Below the pieces are notes generated by a model, which did no database searches, was not told the origin of the DNA, and saw only the letters and a program-made list of their open reading frames with translations. Positions 26,758 through 35,839 of a stretch of DNA of 64,000 nucleotides are shown one piece after another. Made by a program: the position numbers and the translations under genes. Source of the stretch: Spirosoma oryzae (GTDB lineage Bacteria > Bacteroidota > Bacteroidia > Cytophagales > Spirosomataceae); contig NZ_PVTE01000009.1 of assembly GCF_003002825.1 (NCBI RefSeq), positions 1 to 64,000 of the forward strand, written 5' to 3'. Numbering within the stretch: the first letter of the stretch is position 1; each line of letters starts with the position of its first letter.

Positions 26758-27213
26758 TTACGATAACAGGCGGGTATCGATAGCGAACGGTATGTTTTCA
26801 ACAATCCGCACGGCGGTTTGAAAGTCGGGATGTAGCGTATGGATGAGGTAGTTGCGGGATCGACTGACGATAGCCGATGGCACAGACATAGTCAACACGC
26901 TGGGTTGCGAGAGCCAGTCTGTCAGATAAGTCTGTACCGATTCAACCTGCGTTTCTGCATGCCAGTCAGCGGGTAGGTCGGTCAACGACACGGCCCGATA
27001 GTCGTCAGGAATTTCCAGTACCAGTAACTGAAAAGCGGGCACAAAAGCCGGATTCAGGTGCGCAATAATCTCCAGCAGGGCCAGTTCGGGCGTGGCTGAC
27101 GTATACAGAATAGGCACTCCCTTCGGATTCCATCGTCCACCAGCCCGGCGCGCGCCTTCCGCCGACAGCGGATCGTTGATGTACGCGCTTTTATATAAGC
27201 GATAGACAAACAT
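26758..27213 (-). CDS. RES-domain toxin
   Basis: 151 residues, complete RES domain (YRLYKSAY, GARRAGGRWNPKG, ILYTS, LALLEIIAHL, SRSRNYLIHTLHPDF). The family members studied (MbcT, RES toxins) degrade or modify NAD+, stopping growth. Its ATG overlaps the stop of the upstream antitoxin by one base (TGATG), typical of a type II pair. Confidence 0.9.
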   Translation of the reverse strand: MFVYRLYKSAYINDPLSAEGARRAGGRWNPKGVPILYTSATPELALLEIIAHLNPAFVPAFQLLVLEIPDDYRAVSLTDLPADWHAETQVESVQTYLTDWLSQPSVLTMSVPSAIVSRSRNYLIHTLHPDFQTAVRIVENIPFAIDTRLLS

Positions 27214-27647
27214 CAGGCGTACACTCCGTACTCAATGCGGGTCAGCACATCGTCAACCAGCATGAAGCCACTGATTGTGTTCAGCAACGCAAGCGGTGGC
27301 TGATTTTTCAACTCCCGCAGCGGGTAGCGCAACCAGTTGGCTAACGCATCGGCCCGCCCGTCGAATACCAGCAGCCCGTGAGCGGCCAGATTTTCTAACA
27401 ATAGCAACCGCTCCGACGAAGGGCTGTCCAGGAGTCCCTCACTCCGAAAGCGATGCAGGGTCCGTTCGGCGATTTGAAGAACAAAGGCCAGTTCCTTGAA
27501 CGTCACGCCGAGCAGATTTGCCAATTGGTCGGCCTGCTGCGTATCAACCCGTTGTTGAGCCTGCTCGATAATTGTAAAGCCAGACGCGCGCTTAGGTTGG
27601 TAATTTGTGTGTTGTTGCCGGGAGATTGCAGTCATGGCTTCGGTCAT
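27213..27647 (-). CDS. Xre/MbcA/ParS-type antitoxin
   Basis: 144 residues. N-terminal helical DNA-binding part (about 30-85; LLGVTFKELAFVLQIAERTLHRF) and a C-terminal MbcA/ParS toxin-binding part (about 90-144; NLAAHGLLVFDGRADALANWLRYP). Neutralises the RES toxin encoded just downstream and probably represses its own promoter. ATG 27647 is used; a second Met at 27635 is possible. Confidence 0.87.
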   Translation of the reverse strand: MTEAMTAISRQQHTNYQPKRASGFTIIEQAQQRVDTQQADQLANLLGVTFKELAFVLQIAERTLHRFRSEGLLDSPSSERLLLLENLAAHGLLVFDGRADALANWLRYPLRELKNQPPLALLNTISGFMLVDDVLTRIEYGVYA

Positions 27648-27706
27648 TTCTACAAAGATAACTGCTTTTTAGCAACTATATCACTGCCAATTGACAACAG
27701 CGGTTT

Positions 27707-27780
27707 TATGGACAGGATTACAGGATTAGCAGGATCGTCTTATTAATTGAAATCCTGACAATCCTGTAATCCTGTCCATA
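27707..27780. repeat. Intergenic palindrome (family D arms)
   Basis: 21-base perfect arms 27707-27727 and 27760-27780 with an internal tandem of acaggatt. The arm is nearly the outer arm at 12041-12187. It lies between the antitoxin start and the dehydratase stop. Confidence 0.9.
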
Positions 27781-27784
27781 AACC

Positions 27785-29491
27785 TTAATGACTGTCGCGT
27801 CGGACTTCGCTGCCGGAGCCGCCCTTTAAAAAGTCAAAGTCGGCCCCTTCGTGCGCCTGCGTGACGTGCTGAATGTACAGATTCACGTAGCCCCGCCCGT
27901 AGCCGAGGTCAGGCGCGATAAACTGCGACCGGCGTTCGGTCAGTTCGTCGTCCGATACGTGCAGGTGCAGGCTGCGATTTTCCACGTCGAGCGTAATCAG
28001 ATCACCGTTTTGCACCAGCGCGAGGTTGCCGCCAACCGCCGATTCCGGAGACACGTGCAGGACCACCGTACCGAAGCCCGTACCGCTCATGCGTCCATCA
28101 GAGATACGGACCATGTCGTGTACGCCCAGCGCCAGAATTTTAGCGGGTAGCTGCATGTTACCTACTTCGGGCATACCGGGATACCCCTTCGGCCCCACAT
28201 TTTTCAGCACCAGCACACTGTCGGGGTCGACGTCGAGCGCGGGATCGTCGATACGGGCTTTGTAATCGTCGATGTTTTCAAACACCACCGCCCGGCCTGT
28301 ATGCTTCATCAGCGCCGGCGTAGCCGCCGAGGGTTTCAGCACAGCCCCGTTCGGACACAGATTCCCGCGCAGCACGGCAATGCCCGATTCCGGTTTGAAC
28401 GGCTTCGTGATACTACCAATAACCGCCGGATCATAGCATTGCGCATCGGCGCAGTTCTCACCGATCGTATGACCATTCACCGTCAGCGCATCGGTATGAA
28501 TGAAGTTTTCCAGTTCACGGATTACGGCGGGCAAACCACCAGCATAGAACAGGTCCTCCACAAAGTGCTCGCCCGACGGTTGCAGGTTGGTTAGCAGCGG
28601 AATCTGGGCAGAAAGTCGGTCGAAATCATCCAGCGACAGCTCGACACCGACGCGACCCGCAATGGCCGTCAGGTGCAGAATGAAGTTGGTCGACCCACCT
28701 AGGGCCGCGTTAATCATAATGGCGTTTTCGAATGCTTTACGGGTCAGGATTTTCGAGGGCGTCATGCCTTCGCGTACCAGTTCGACCATGCGCGCCCCCG
28801 TCAGATGCGCCAGCACTTTCCGACGCGAATCGGCGGCCGGAATCGTCGCGTTGTCAGGCAACGCCAAACCCAGCGACTCGACCATAGCCGCCATTGTCGA
28901 CGCGGTTCCCATCACGGCGCAGTGCCCCTGCGAACGGGCCATTCCCGCTTCGGCCGCTACGAACTCGGCCTGACTCATCTCACCCATTTTGAACGCTTCG
29001 GCAAAGCGCCAGAGGTCACTCGTACCGATTTTGCGGCCCTGAAAACGACCGGCCAGCATCGGTCCGCCCGACACGACCATCGTCGGAATGTCGACACTGC
29101 ACGCACCCATCACCAGCGAAGGCGTCGTTTTGTCGCAGCCGCACATCAGAATGACACCGTCGAGCGAGTTACCCCGGATACTTTCTTCGACGTCCATACT
29201 GGCCAGGTTCCGAAACAGCATGGCCGTCGGCTTGATCTGGCACTCCCCCAGCGACATCACCGGAAATTCCAGCGGAAAGCCCCCGGCTTCCCAGACACCC
29301 CGCTTGATGGCTTCGGCCAGTTCACGAAAGTGGGCGTTGCAGGGCGTCAGTTCCGACCAGGTATTACAAATTCCGATGACGGGTTTCCCTTCGAATTCGT
29401 GGTGCGGGAATCCCTGATTTTTCATCCAGGCGCGGTAGATGAAGCCGTCTTTTCCGGTGCGGCCAAACCAGTCCTGCGAGCGTAAAGGCAT
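27785..29491 (-). CDS. IlvD/Edd-family sugar-acid dehydratase
   Basis: 568 residues. The three [2Fe-2S] cysteines are at residues 51 (ELTPCN), 119 (CGCDKT) and 191 (GHCAVMG), with spacing very near that of pentonate dehydratases (68 and 72-73). The C-terminal catalytic segment SDGRMSGTGFGTVVLHVSPE is of the sugar-acid type rather than the branched-chain IlvD type. Probable role: dehydration of L-arabinonate or another aldonate to a 2-keto-3-deoxy acid. No other sugar-acid gene is adjacent. Confidence 0.85.
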   Translation of the reverse strand: MPLRSQDWFGRTGKDGFIYRAWMKNQGFPHHEFEGKPVIGICNTWSELTPCNAHFRELAEAIKRGVWEAGGFPLEFPVMSLGECQIKPTAMLFRNLASMDVEESIRGNSLDGVILMCGCDKTTPSLVMGACSVDIPTMVVSGGPMLAGRFQGRKIGTSDLWRFAEAFKMGEMSQAEFVAAEAGMARSQGHCAVMGTASTMAAMVESLGLALPDNATIPAADSRRKVLAHLTGARMVELVREGMTPSKILTRKAFENAIMINAALGGSTNFILHLTAIAGRVGVELSLDDFDRLSAQIPLLTNLQPSGEHFVEDLFYAGGLPAVIRELENFIHTDALTVNGHTIGENCADAQCYDPAVIGSITKPFKPESGIAVLRGNLCPNGAVLKPSAATPALMKHTGRAVVFENIDDYKARIDDPALDVDPDSVLVLKNVGPKGYPGMPEVGNMQLPAKILALGVHDMVRISDGRMSGTGFGTVVLHVSPESAVGGNLALVQNGDLITLDVENRSLHLHVSDDELTERRSQFIAPDLGYGRGYVNLYIQHVTQAHEGADFDFLKGGSGSEVRRDSH

Positions 29492-29639
29492 TGGTAGTCA
29501 GTTTGTCGTGGGCAGGGTGTACTTTCCAGGTTAGTCCTATCCCGGTTTTTGCGCACAACCCACTGTCGTAAAGGTAGGCAACGGCTCCTTTTTACTTTGC
29601 CTAACGAGTAATCCGCCAACCCTACTTTCCCGATGCCGT

Positions 29640-30953
29640 ATGGAACCTGCTAACCCATTGCTCGCTCTGCTTGGCTTTGCAACCATCGCCATTTTCCTGC
29701 TGCTGATCATCACCAAGCGGTTGTCGGTCAATACAGCGCTGGTGCTGGTGCCGCTGGCGATGGGGGTCCTGGCTGGTTTTTCGCCCAAGGAACTCGGCGA
29801 GATGATTCTGGCGGGTATCAAACAGGTAGCCCCAACGGGTATCCTGCTGATGTTCGCCGTGCTTTACTTCGCCACCATGCTCGACGCCGGCCTGTTCGAT
29901 CCGGTCATTGCCGCCATTATTCGCTATGTACAGGGCGACCCGCTCAAAGTCATCGTCGGCACGGCTATCCTAACAATGATCGTTCACCTCGACGGCGACG
30001 GTACGGCTACGTTCATGATCGTAATGTCGGCTTTTCTGCCCATCTACCGGCAGTTGCAGATCAATCGGCTGGTGTTGCCGGGCATCGTAGCCCTGAGCGT
30101 AGGGCCGTTGCACCTGGTCCCCTGGTCGGGCACGTCGGCGCGGGCTATTTCGACGCTTAAAACCGATGCCGCTCACCTTATTGCGCCCAATATTCCGGCC
30201 ATTCTGGCGGGCATTGTCTGGGTGTTGGCCGTAGCGTACTGGTTTGGCCTGAAAGAGCGGAAACGACTCGGCATCAATGCGCTGACCTTTGTTCACCGCG
30301 ATAACCTGACCGATGCGCAGCGGCAGCTTCGCCGGCCCAGACTGGTCTGGCTCAACGCCATACTAACGATTGGGCTAATTCTCACCTTGATGAAAGGCTG
30401 GGTACCCGCCCCGGCCCTGTTTGTCACGGCAAGCGCGCTGGCACTGCTGATTAATTACCCAAAGCTGAGCGAACAACAGCAGGTGTTACGCGCCCACGGC
30501 AACAACATCTTCATGGTGTCGAGTATGATCTTTGCCGCCGGGGTATTTTCGGGCATCTTGACAGGTTCCAAGATGATCGACGCCATGGCTGGCTCGCTGG
30601 TATCGGCCATCCCGGCACAGCATGCCGCCTGGCTACCAACGCTGACAGCCGTTACGAGTATGCCCGCCAGCCTGCTCTTCACGCCCGACGCCTATTACTT
30701 CGGTGTCATTCCTATCGTGAGTCAGTCGGCCGCGCAATTTGGTATCGACCCCCTCGAAATCGGACGTGCCGCCTTGCTGGGACAGATGACCGTTGGTTTC
30801 CCGGTTAGTCCACTCACCGCGTCCACCTTTCTGCTGGTCGGGCTGGCCGAGGTCGACCTGGGCGACCACCAGCGATTTACCCTCAAGTGGGCATTCGGCA
30901 CCACACTCGTCATGACCATCGTAGCGTTGCTAACCGGCTCTATTCACCTATGA
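29640..30953 (+). CDS. CitMHS-family carboxylate transporter
   Basis: 437 residues, 11-12 hydrophobic helices, CitMHS-type (HLDGDGTATFMI and GPLHLVPWSG are conserved segments). In other bacteria the family imports Mg- or Ca-citrate with protons. Stop codon overlaps the ATG of the AtuA gene (ATGA at 30950-30953), so the two are translationally coupled. The substrate here is an inference: a citrate-like or branched acid processed by the AtuA protein. Confidence 0.87.
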   Translation: MEPANPLLALLGFATIAIFLLLIITKRLSVNTALVLVPLAMGVLAGFSPKELGEMILAGIKQVAPTGILLMFAVLYFATMLDAGLFDPVIAAIIRYVQGDPLKVIVGTAILTMIVHLDGDGTATFMIVMSAFLPIYRQLQINRLVLPGIVALSVGPLHLVPWSGTSARAISTLKTDAAHLIAPNIPAILAGIVWVLAVAYWFGLKERKRLGINALTFVHRDNLTDAQRQLRRPRLVWLNAILTIGLILTLMKGWVPAPALFVTASALALLINYPKLSEQQQVLRAHGNNIFMVSSMIFAAGVFSGILTGSKMIDAMAGSLVSAIPAQHAAWLPTLTAVTSMPASLLFTPDAYYFGVIPIVSQSAAQFGIDPLEIGRAALLGQMTVGFPVSPLTASTFLLVGLAEVDLGDHQRFTLKWAFGTTLVMTIVALLTGSIHL

Positions 30954-32272
30954 AACAGCGCATTCGTATTGGCTGTGCCGCCGGCTTCTCCGGCGACCGC
31001 CTAGAACCCGCCCTGCTGCTAACCCAACACGGGCAACTGGATTATCTGGTGCTGGAATGTCTGGCCGAACGTACCATTGCCCTGGCGCAGAAACGCAAAC
31101 GCCACGACCCTACGCAGGGCTACGATCCGTTGCTGGAACGGCGACTGGAAGGGCTATTGCCCCTACTGCTGGCTAACAACGTCCGGCTGATTACCAACAT
31201 GGGGGCGGCTAATCCGTTGGCTGCTGCTGAAAAAATTGCCGCCATCGCCCGGCGACTGGGCCTTTCGGTCACTATCGCCGTGCTGACGGGCGACGACGTA
31301 TTCGATCAGCTGTCAGGGGATGAGACAGCGCTGGAAACCGGTCAGCCGTTATGCGCGTCCGGGCCTTTATTATCAGCCAACGCTTATCTGGGCACCGACG
31401 CTATATTACCGGCGCTGGCTACCGACGCGCAGATTATCATCACCGGTCGGGTAGCCGATCCGTCGCTGTTTGTTGCCCCGTTGGTGTATGCCTTCGGCTG
31501 GCCACTGACCGACTGGGACCGGCTTGGTCAGGCTACGGTGGTGGGGCATCTGATGGAATGCGCCGGACAACTGACAGGCGGCTACTTTGCCGATCCAATT
31601 CGAAAAGACATACCGGACATGGCACACCTTGGCCATCCCTTCGTCGACGTCACGGCTGATGGCATGGCGGTTTTCGGCAAAGTCGCCGGTACAGGCGGAA
31701 AGCTGAGTTTGGCGACGGCGAAGGAACAACTGCTCTACGAGGTTATGGACCCCGGCCAATACATTACGCCCGACGTGGTAACCGACTTTACGCAGGTACG
31801 CTTGCTAGAAACCGGGCCCGACCAGATTAGCGCGACGGGCGGGCGGGGCAACAGCCGCCCGGACACCTTGAAAGTAAGTGTGGGCTACGACGGCGGTTTC
31901 ATCGGCGAGGGCGAGATTTCCTACGCAGGTTCGAATGCACTGGGTCGGGCCGAGTTAGCCGGCAGCATCATACAGGAACGGTTGCAGGATCAGTTCAGCG
32001 ACCTGCGTATCGACTACATCGGCAGCACGTCTGTTCACCGTACCAACTTTAATCAGCCCCCCGCCCCCTACGAGATTCGATTACGGGTAGCGGGCCGGGC
32101 CACGACCGCGCAGCAGGCGGCACTGGTCGGCGAAGAAGTCGAAGCCCTGTACACTAACGGACCAGCAGGTGGCGGGGGTGCCCGAAAATACGTCCACGAA
32201 GTCGTCGGGATTGTATCGACATTACTCGACCGCAGCCAGATAAACCCACAGATTACGTTGATCGACGCATGA
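30950..32272 (+). CDS. AtuA-family protein (DUF1446)
   Basis: 440 residues from MKQRIRIGCAAGFSGDRLEP; a longer frame from 30887 lies inside the transporter. The full DUF1446/AtuA domain is seen (GCAAGFSGDR, NMGAANP, GRVADPSLFVAPL, the C-terminal GPAGGGGARKYV). In Pseudomonas AtuA belongs to acyclic terpene (citronellol) catabolism, but related genes near CitMHS transporters act on unknown substrates. Coupled to both neighbours by ATGA overlaps. Confidence 0.87.
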   Translation: MKQRIRIGCAAGFSGDRLEPALLLTQHGQLDYLVLECLAERTIALAQKRKRHDPTQGYDPLLERRLEGLLPLLLANNVRLITNMGAANPLAAAEKIAAIARRLGLSVTIAVLTGDDVFDQLSGDETALETGQPLCASGPLLSANAYLGTDAILPALATDAQIIITGRVADPSLFVAPLVYAFGWPLTDWDRLGQATVVGHLMECAGQLTGGYFADPIRKDIPDMAHLGHPFVDVTADGMAVFGKVAGTGGKLSLATAKEQLLYEVMDPGQYITPDVVTDFTQVRLLETGPDQISATGGRGNSRPDTLKVSVGYDGGFIGEGEISYAGSNALGRAELAGSIIQERLQDQFSDLRIDYIGSTSVHRTNFNQPPAPYEIRLRVAGRATTAQQAALVGEEVEALYTNGPAGGGGARKYVHEVVGIVSTLLDRSQINPQITLIDA

Positions 32273-32580
32273 GTATCAAACTGTATGACATTGCCCACAG
32301 CCGGGCCGGCGACAAAGGCAATACGCTGACCCTGTCGCTGATTCCGTACGATCCGGCCGACTATCCACTCCTGCGCGACCGCGTAACGGCCGAAGTCGTA
32401 CAGACGCATTTGCAAACAATCGTCACCGGTCCCGTCACACGCTACGAGCTGCCGAATCTACCCGCGCTTCATTTCGTCTGCCAGCAGGCACTGACCGGCG
32501 GAGTAACGACGTCGTTGACGATGGACACGCACGGAAAAAGTCTCAGCTACGCCCTGCTCGAACTGTATATCGACGCCTAA
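32269..32580 (+). CDS. AtuA-related small protein
   Basis: 103 residues, KLYDIAHSRAGDKGNTLTLSLI at the start, the signature of the small subunit or C-terminal domain found after or fused to AtuA proteins. It overlaps the AtuA stop by four bases. Probably a complex partner of AtuA. Confidence 0.85.
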   Translation: MSIKLYDIAHSRAGDKGNTLTLSLIPYDPADYPLLRDRVTAEVVQTHLQTIVTGPVTRYELPNLPALHFVCQQALTGGVTTSLTMDTHGKSLSYALLELYIDA

Positions 32581-32592
32581 GTTACTGAGCAG

Positions 32593-32877
32593 CTAAGCAG
32601 GCTTCCGGTCGGAATGCCCTAGCGGTTTGTCGGGGGCAACGGCGTCGCGGACGAGTTGCTTCAACTCTTTGATGTCGGGAAACCGACCGGCCGTTTTTCG
32701 GTCGAAAATAACCTGTTCATCGACCCGCACCGAAAAAAGACCACTGGTTTCCGACGGCTGTAGCAGCACCCCGTGTACATCGTCGGTGAAGGTGGTAAGC
32801 AGTTCCTGCGCCATCCAGGCTGAACGCAGCAGCCAGCCGCATTTAGGGCAATATTCAAGGGTTATCGTTGGTTTCAT
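32593..32877 (-). CDS. SelT/SelW/SelH-family (Rdx) thioredoxin-like protein
   Basis: 94 residues. The N-terminal CxxC (YCPKCGW, residues 9-13) is the redox motif of the Rdx family; here both positions are Cys, not Sec. The fold is thioredoxin-like with FSVRVDEQVIFDRKTAGRFPD in the middle. Probable thiol redox role. Convergent with the AtuA operon. Confidence 0.85.
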   Translation of the reverse strand: MKPTITLEYCPKCGWLLRSAWMAQELLTTFTDDVHGVLLQPSETSGLFSVRVDEQVIFDRKTAGRFPDIKELKQLVRDAVAPDKPLGHSDRKPA

Positions 32878-33033
32878 ACGCTGTTTCAGGAGATTATAGA
32901 CAACCTGTCGAACGGCTGTGGAACGAGTCGTCTGGAATGGACAAAACCAGTCGTCTCTCGTATCCGTCTGACGATCCTGGCACTAAACTGGTGGTTTTCA
33001 ACGTTAAGACCCTAATACCATCTATAAACTGTT
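32878..33033. other. Divergent intergenic region
   Basis: 156 bases, no palindrome or gene seen; promoters for both neighbours expected. Confidence 0.4.
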
Positions 33034-33810
33034 TTGCTTAAACGAGTTGGACTTTCGGTATTGATGGCCGCCCTGCGCCCGTCGCTTACCATTGCCGCCA
33101 AGTTAACGGCGGCCCCCGTTTTACCTCCTAATCTGGCTTCAGCCAATCAGACTGTTTCGGCCGATGCCACGGCCACCCGGCTTATTCCAGTCACTACCAA
33201 ACCGGAACTTCCCCTGCTGGATGTTGACTTCTGTGGCGAATGTATGCCGTTTCACCAGAACGAAGTAGTAAGTCGCTGGAAACATGTGTTCACACTGTTT
33301 CGCCCGCAGGCCCGCTCGCTCGACGCTCTTCGCGAACGCGCCGACGCTTTCTTCCCGATCATCGAACCGATTATGGCGAAGTACGACATTCCCGACGATT
33401 TCCGGTACGTCCCCATTGCCGAGAGCGACTTGCAGCCTCGTGCTGTCTCGCGGGCAGGTGCCGCCGGTTACTGGCAGTTGATGCCCGGCACGGCCCGCGC
33501 GCTGGGCCTGAAAGTCGGCAAAGGTGTCGATGAGCGGTTCAACGCCAAGAAAGCAACCGAAGCCGCCTGCAAATACCTACGGTCGCTATACAACCAGTTA
33601 GGCTCCTGGTCGCTGGTAGCTGCTGCGTATAATGCGGGGCCGGGTCACCTGAAAAACCAGCTCCGGCGCAACGGCAAAGCCGATTATTACAGCATGACAC
33701 TCCCCCGCGAAACCCGCTACTACCTCTTCCGGGTGCTGGTCTACAAAGAAGTGATGTCGCGCCCCAGCGATTATTCCGCGTTTCTGTCGCCAATGCCGCA
33801 GGCGGCCTAG
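33034..33810 (+). CDS. Lytic transglycosylase (SLT-type)
   Basis: 258 residues from TTG 33034, whose first codons give a basic plus hydrophobic signal (LLKRVGLSVLMAAL); ATG 33064 is the alternative. The transglycosylase domain (about 110-235) has catalytic Glu in IAESDLQPRAVSRAGAAGYWQLMPGTAR and AAYNAGPG. It cleaves the glycan backbone of murein in the periplasm. A CxxC (DFCGECMPF) lies near residue 70. No LysM domain is seen. Confidence 0.85.
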   Translation: MLKRVGLSVLMAALRPSLTIAAKLTAAPVLPPNLASANQTVSADATATRLIPVTTKPELPLLDVDFCGECMPFHQNEVVSRWKHVFTLFRPQARSLDALRERADAFFPIIEPIMAKYDIPDDFRYVPIAESDLQPRAVSRAGAAGYWQLMPGTARALGLKVGKGVDERFNAKKATEAACKYLRSLYNQLGSWSLVAAAYNAGPGHLKNQLRRNGKADYYSMTLPRETRYYLFRVLVYKEVMSRPSDYSAFLSPMPQAA

Positions 33811-33812
33811 CG

Positions 33813-33985
33813 GTTGAATGATGGAGTGATAGAATGATTGAATGGTGCTAGTCCGTTTAGTTGGCCGACTAACCAGCTTTTCTATTGTCAGCTTCCACAC
33901 GACCGACAGTTGACTGACTGAGTGATTGATTAACTGAATCGTTTTCGCCAGTTTATTCAATCATTCAGTCACTCTATCATTCAAC
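33813..33985. repeat. Intergenic palindrome (family A arms)
   Basis: Arms 33813-33844 and 33955-33985 belong to the gaatgatagaatgattga family but pair imperfectly. The long loop contains another copy of family words (actgactgagtgattga at about 33913). It starts just after the transglycosylase stop. Confidence 0.8.
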
Positions 33986-33995
33986 TACTCCCCAT

Positions 33996-34003
33996 TATAT
34001 TTG
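33996..34003 (+). promoter_or_regulatory. Putative mla promoter -7 element
   Basis: TATATTTG exactly matches TAnnTTTG, 73 bases before the mlaE-like ATG. It is just past the palindrome. Confidence 0.5.
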
Positions 34004-34076
34004 CAGGTGCAAACTTCCGGGCAGTCAAATCAGTTTACTACCCTGCCGACGTCCCGTTTGCTTACTCTGCTCCTGA

Positions 34077-34892
34077 ATGCTATCCGATACAAAAGCGTCT
34101 CCCGCCCCGCCCCCCGAGAAACCTGCCGAACCGGGACGGCTCACCCGCCTGTTTCTATCGCTGGCGGATGTAGCATCATTTGTGGGGCGATTTTTTCGGG
34201 AGGCCTTTCTACCCCCTTACGAATTTGGTGAGATCGTCCGGCAGTGCTACGAAGTGGGCTACCGATCCCTCCTGCTGATCTCGACGACCGGTTTCATCAC
34301 AGGTATCGTCTTTACCAACCAATCGCGCCCATCGCTGTCTGAATTTGGCGCTACCTCCTGGCTTCCCTCACTGATCGCGATTGCCATTGTACGAGCGCTG
34401 GGACCGCTCGTTACGGCGCTGATTGCCGCCGGAAAAGTGGGATCGAGCATCGGTGCCGAGCTGGGCTCGATGAACGTTACCGAACAGATCGACGCGATGG
34501 AAGTGTCCGGCACCGACCCGTTCAAGTTTCTGGTCGTCAGCCGCGTGCTGGCTACGTCGTTTACCATTCCGATTCTGACGTTCTACACCATTTTTGTTGC
34601 GCTGATTGGGGCCTTTATCAACGTCAACGCCAACGAGCAGACCAGCTTCCCGTCGTTTATGCAGGAAGTATTCGGTGCCGTTACGTTTCTCGACATCTTC
34701 GCGTCGCTGTTCAAATCCATCTTTTTTGGCTTTACGATCGGTATAGTTGGTTGTTACAAAGGCTTCCACTCATCGAAAGGTACCGAAGGGGTTGGCAAAG
34801 CCGCCAATGCGGCCGTTGTTACCTCGATGTTTCTCATCTTTATCGAAGAGCTGCTCGCCCTTCAGATCATCAGCGCCCTGCGGGGAAGCTGA
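34077..34892 (+). CDS. mlaE: MlaE-family ABC transporter permease
   Basis: 271 residues, MlaE domain with about five membrane helices (from residue ~60; ISTTGFITGIVFTNQ, AAGKVGSSIGAELGSMNVTEQIDAM). Inner-membrane permease of the Mla/MCE phospholipid transport complex, working with the ATPase at 35008 and the MCE protein at 35840. No MlaB- or MlaC-like gene is seen, as is common for Bacteroidota. Confidence 0.92.
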   Translation: MLSDTKASPAPPPEKPAEPGRLTRLFLSLADVASFVGRFFREAFLPPYEFGEIVRQCYEVGYRSLLLISTTGFITGIVFTNQSRPSLSEFGATSWLPSLIAIAIVRALGPLVTALIAAGKVGSSIGAELGSMNVTEQIDAMEVSGTDPFKFLVVSRVLATSFTIPILTFYTIFVALIGAFINVNANEQTSFPSFMQEVFGAVTFLDIFASLFKSIFFGFTIGIVGCYKGFHSSKGTEGVGKAANAAVVTSMFLIFIEELLALQIISALRGS

Positions 34893-34902
34893 TATAAATG
34901 CA

Positions 34903-35003
34903 TGAATGATAGACTGACTGAGTGATTGAATAAGCTGACGCAACAAAAGCTTTCAATTCGCATTTCATTCTTTTATTCAATCATTCTATCATTCACTCAT
35001 TCA
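34903..35003. repeat. Intra-operon palindrome (family A arms, GCTGACGC loop)
   Basis: Arms 34903-34932 and 34973-35003 are related by inverse complement with mismatches. The loop has gctgacgc at 34934-34941. It separates mlaE from mlaF, genes whose products must be made together, so terminator function alone would be harmful here. Confidence 0.82.
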
Positions 35004-35007
35004 ACCT

Positions 35008-35757
35008 ATGGCCTCCGAAGCTGTCATTGTTATCGAAAACCTGCGAAAGTCGTTTGGCAATCTTCACGTATTGCAGGGCGTCGATCTGACAGTTAATCAG
35101 AACGAAAACGTGGTGGTGCTGGGGCGGTCGGGAACGGGTAAGTCGGTGTTGATCAAGATTCTGGTCGGGCTGCTAAAACCAGACTCCGGCTATGTGTCGG
35201 TACTGGGTCAGGAAGTTGAAACGCTGAAAGGGCGTGAACTCGATCAGTTTCGGCAGAAAGTCGGCTTTTCGTTTCAGAACAGCGCGCTCTACGACAGCAT
35301 GAGTATCCGGGAGAACCTGGAATTTCCGCTGGTGCGTAACGTGCGCAACCTGAGCCGGGCCGAGATCGACCGGGCCGTCGAAGAAGCGCTGGACGACGTA
35401 GGGCTGAGTCAGACCATCAATCAGATGCCGTCGGAACTATCGGGGGGACAACGTAAGCGCATCGGTATCGCCCGCACGCTGATTCTCAAACCCGAGATCA
35501 TGCTGTATGACGAACCCACCGCCGGACTCGACCCCATCACCTGCATCGACATCAACAACCTCATCAACGAAGTGAAAGAACGTTACAAGGCAACGTCTAT
35601 CATTATTACCCACGACCTTACCTGCGCCAAAGCGACCGGCGACCGGGTAGCGATGCTGCTCGATGGCAAGTTTGAACGCGTCGGTACCTTCGACGACGTA
35701 TTCGCGGATTCCGATGAACGCGTTCAACAGTTTTACAATTACAACTTTGTGAATTAA
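35008..35757 (+). CDS. mlaF: MlaF-like ABC transporter ATPase
   Basis: 249 residues. Walker A GRSGTGKS (about 38-45), Q-loop SFQNSALYD, ABC signature LSGGQRKR and Walker B with IMLYDEPTAGLDP. Powers lipid movement by the MlaE permease. Starts 5 bases after a palindrome that separates it from mlaE. Confidence 0.92.
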   Translation: MASEAVIVIENLRKSFGNLHVLQGVDLTVNQNENVVVLGRSGTGKSVLIKILVGLLKPDSGYVSVLGQEVETLKGRELDQFRQKVGFSFQNSALYDSMSIRENLEFPLVRNVRNLSRAEIDRAVEEALDDVGLSQTINQMPSELSGGQRKRIGIARTLILKPEIMLYDEPTAGLDPITCIDINNLINEVKERYKATSIIITHDLTCAKATGDRVAMLLDGKFERVGTFDDVFADSDERVQQFYNYNFVN

Positions 35758-35839
35758 ACCAGTCACCCACACGGGTAGTTTTCCTCTTACCGGGCAGCAT
35801 ACCGCCGTCCAATAACCTATTCACTACGCATCAACTCGA

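Noticed and set aside
32878-33033. tRNA or small RNA gene
   Set aside because: No cloverleaf or T-loop sequence could be found by eye here or in the other gaps.
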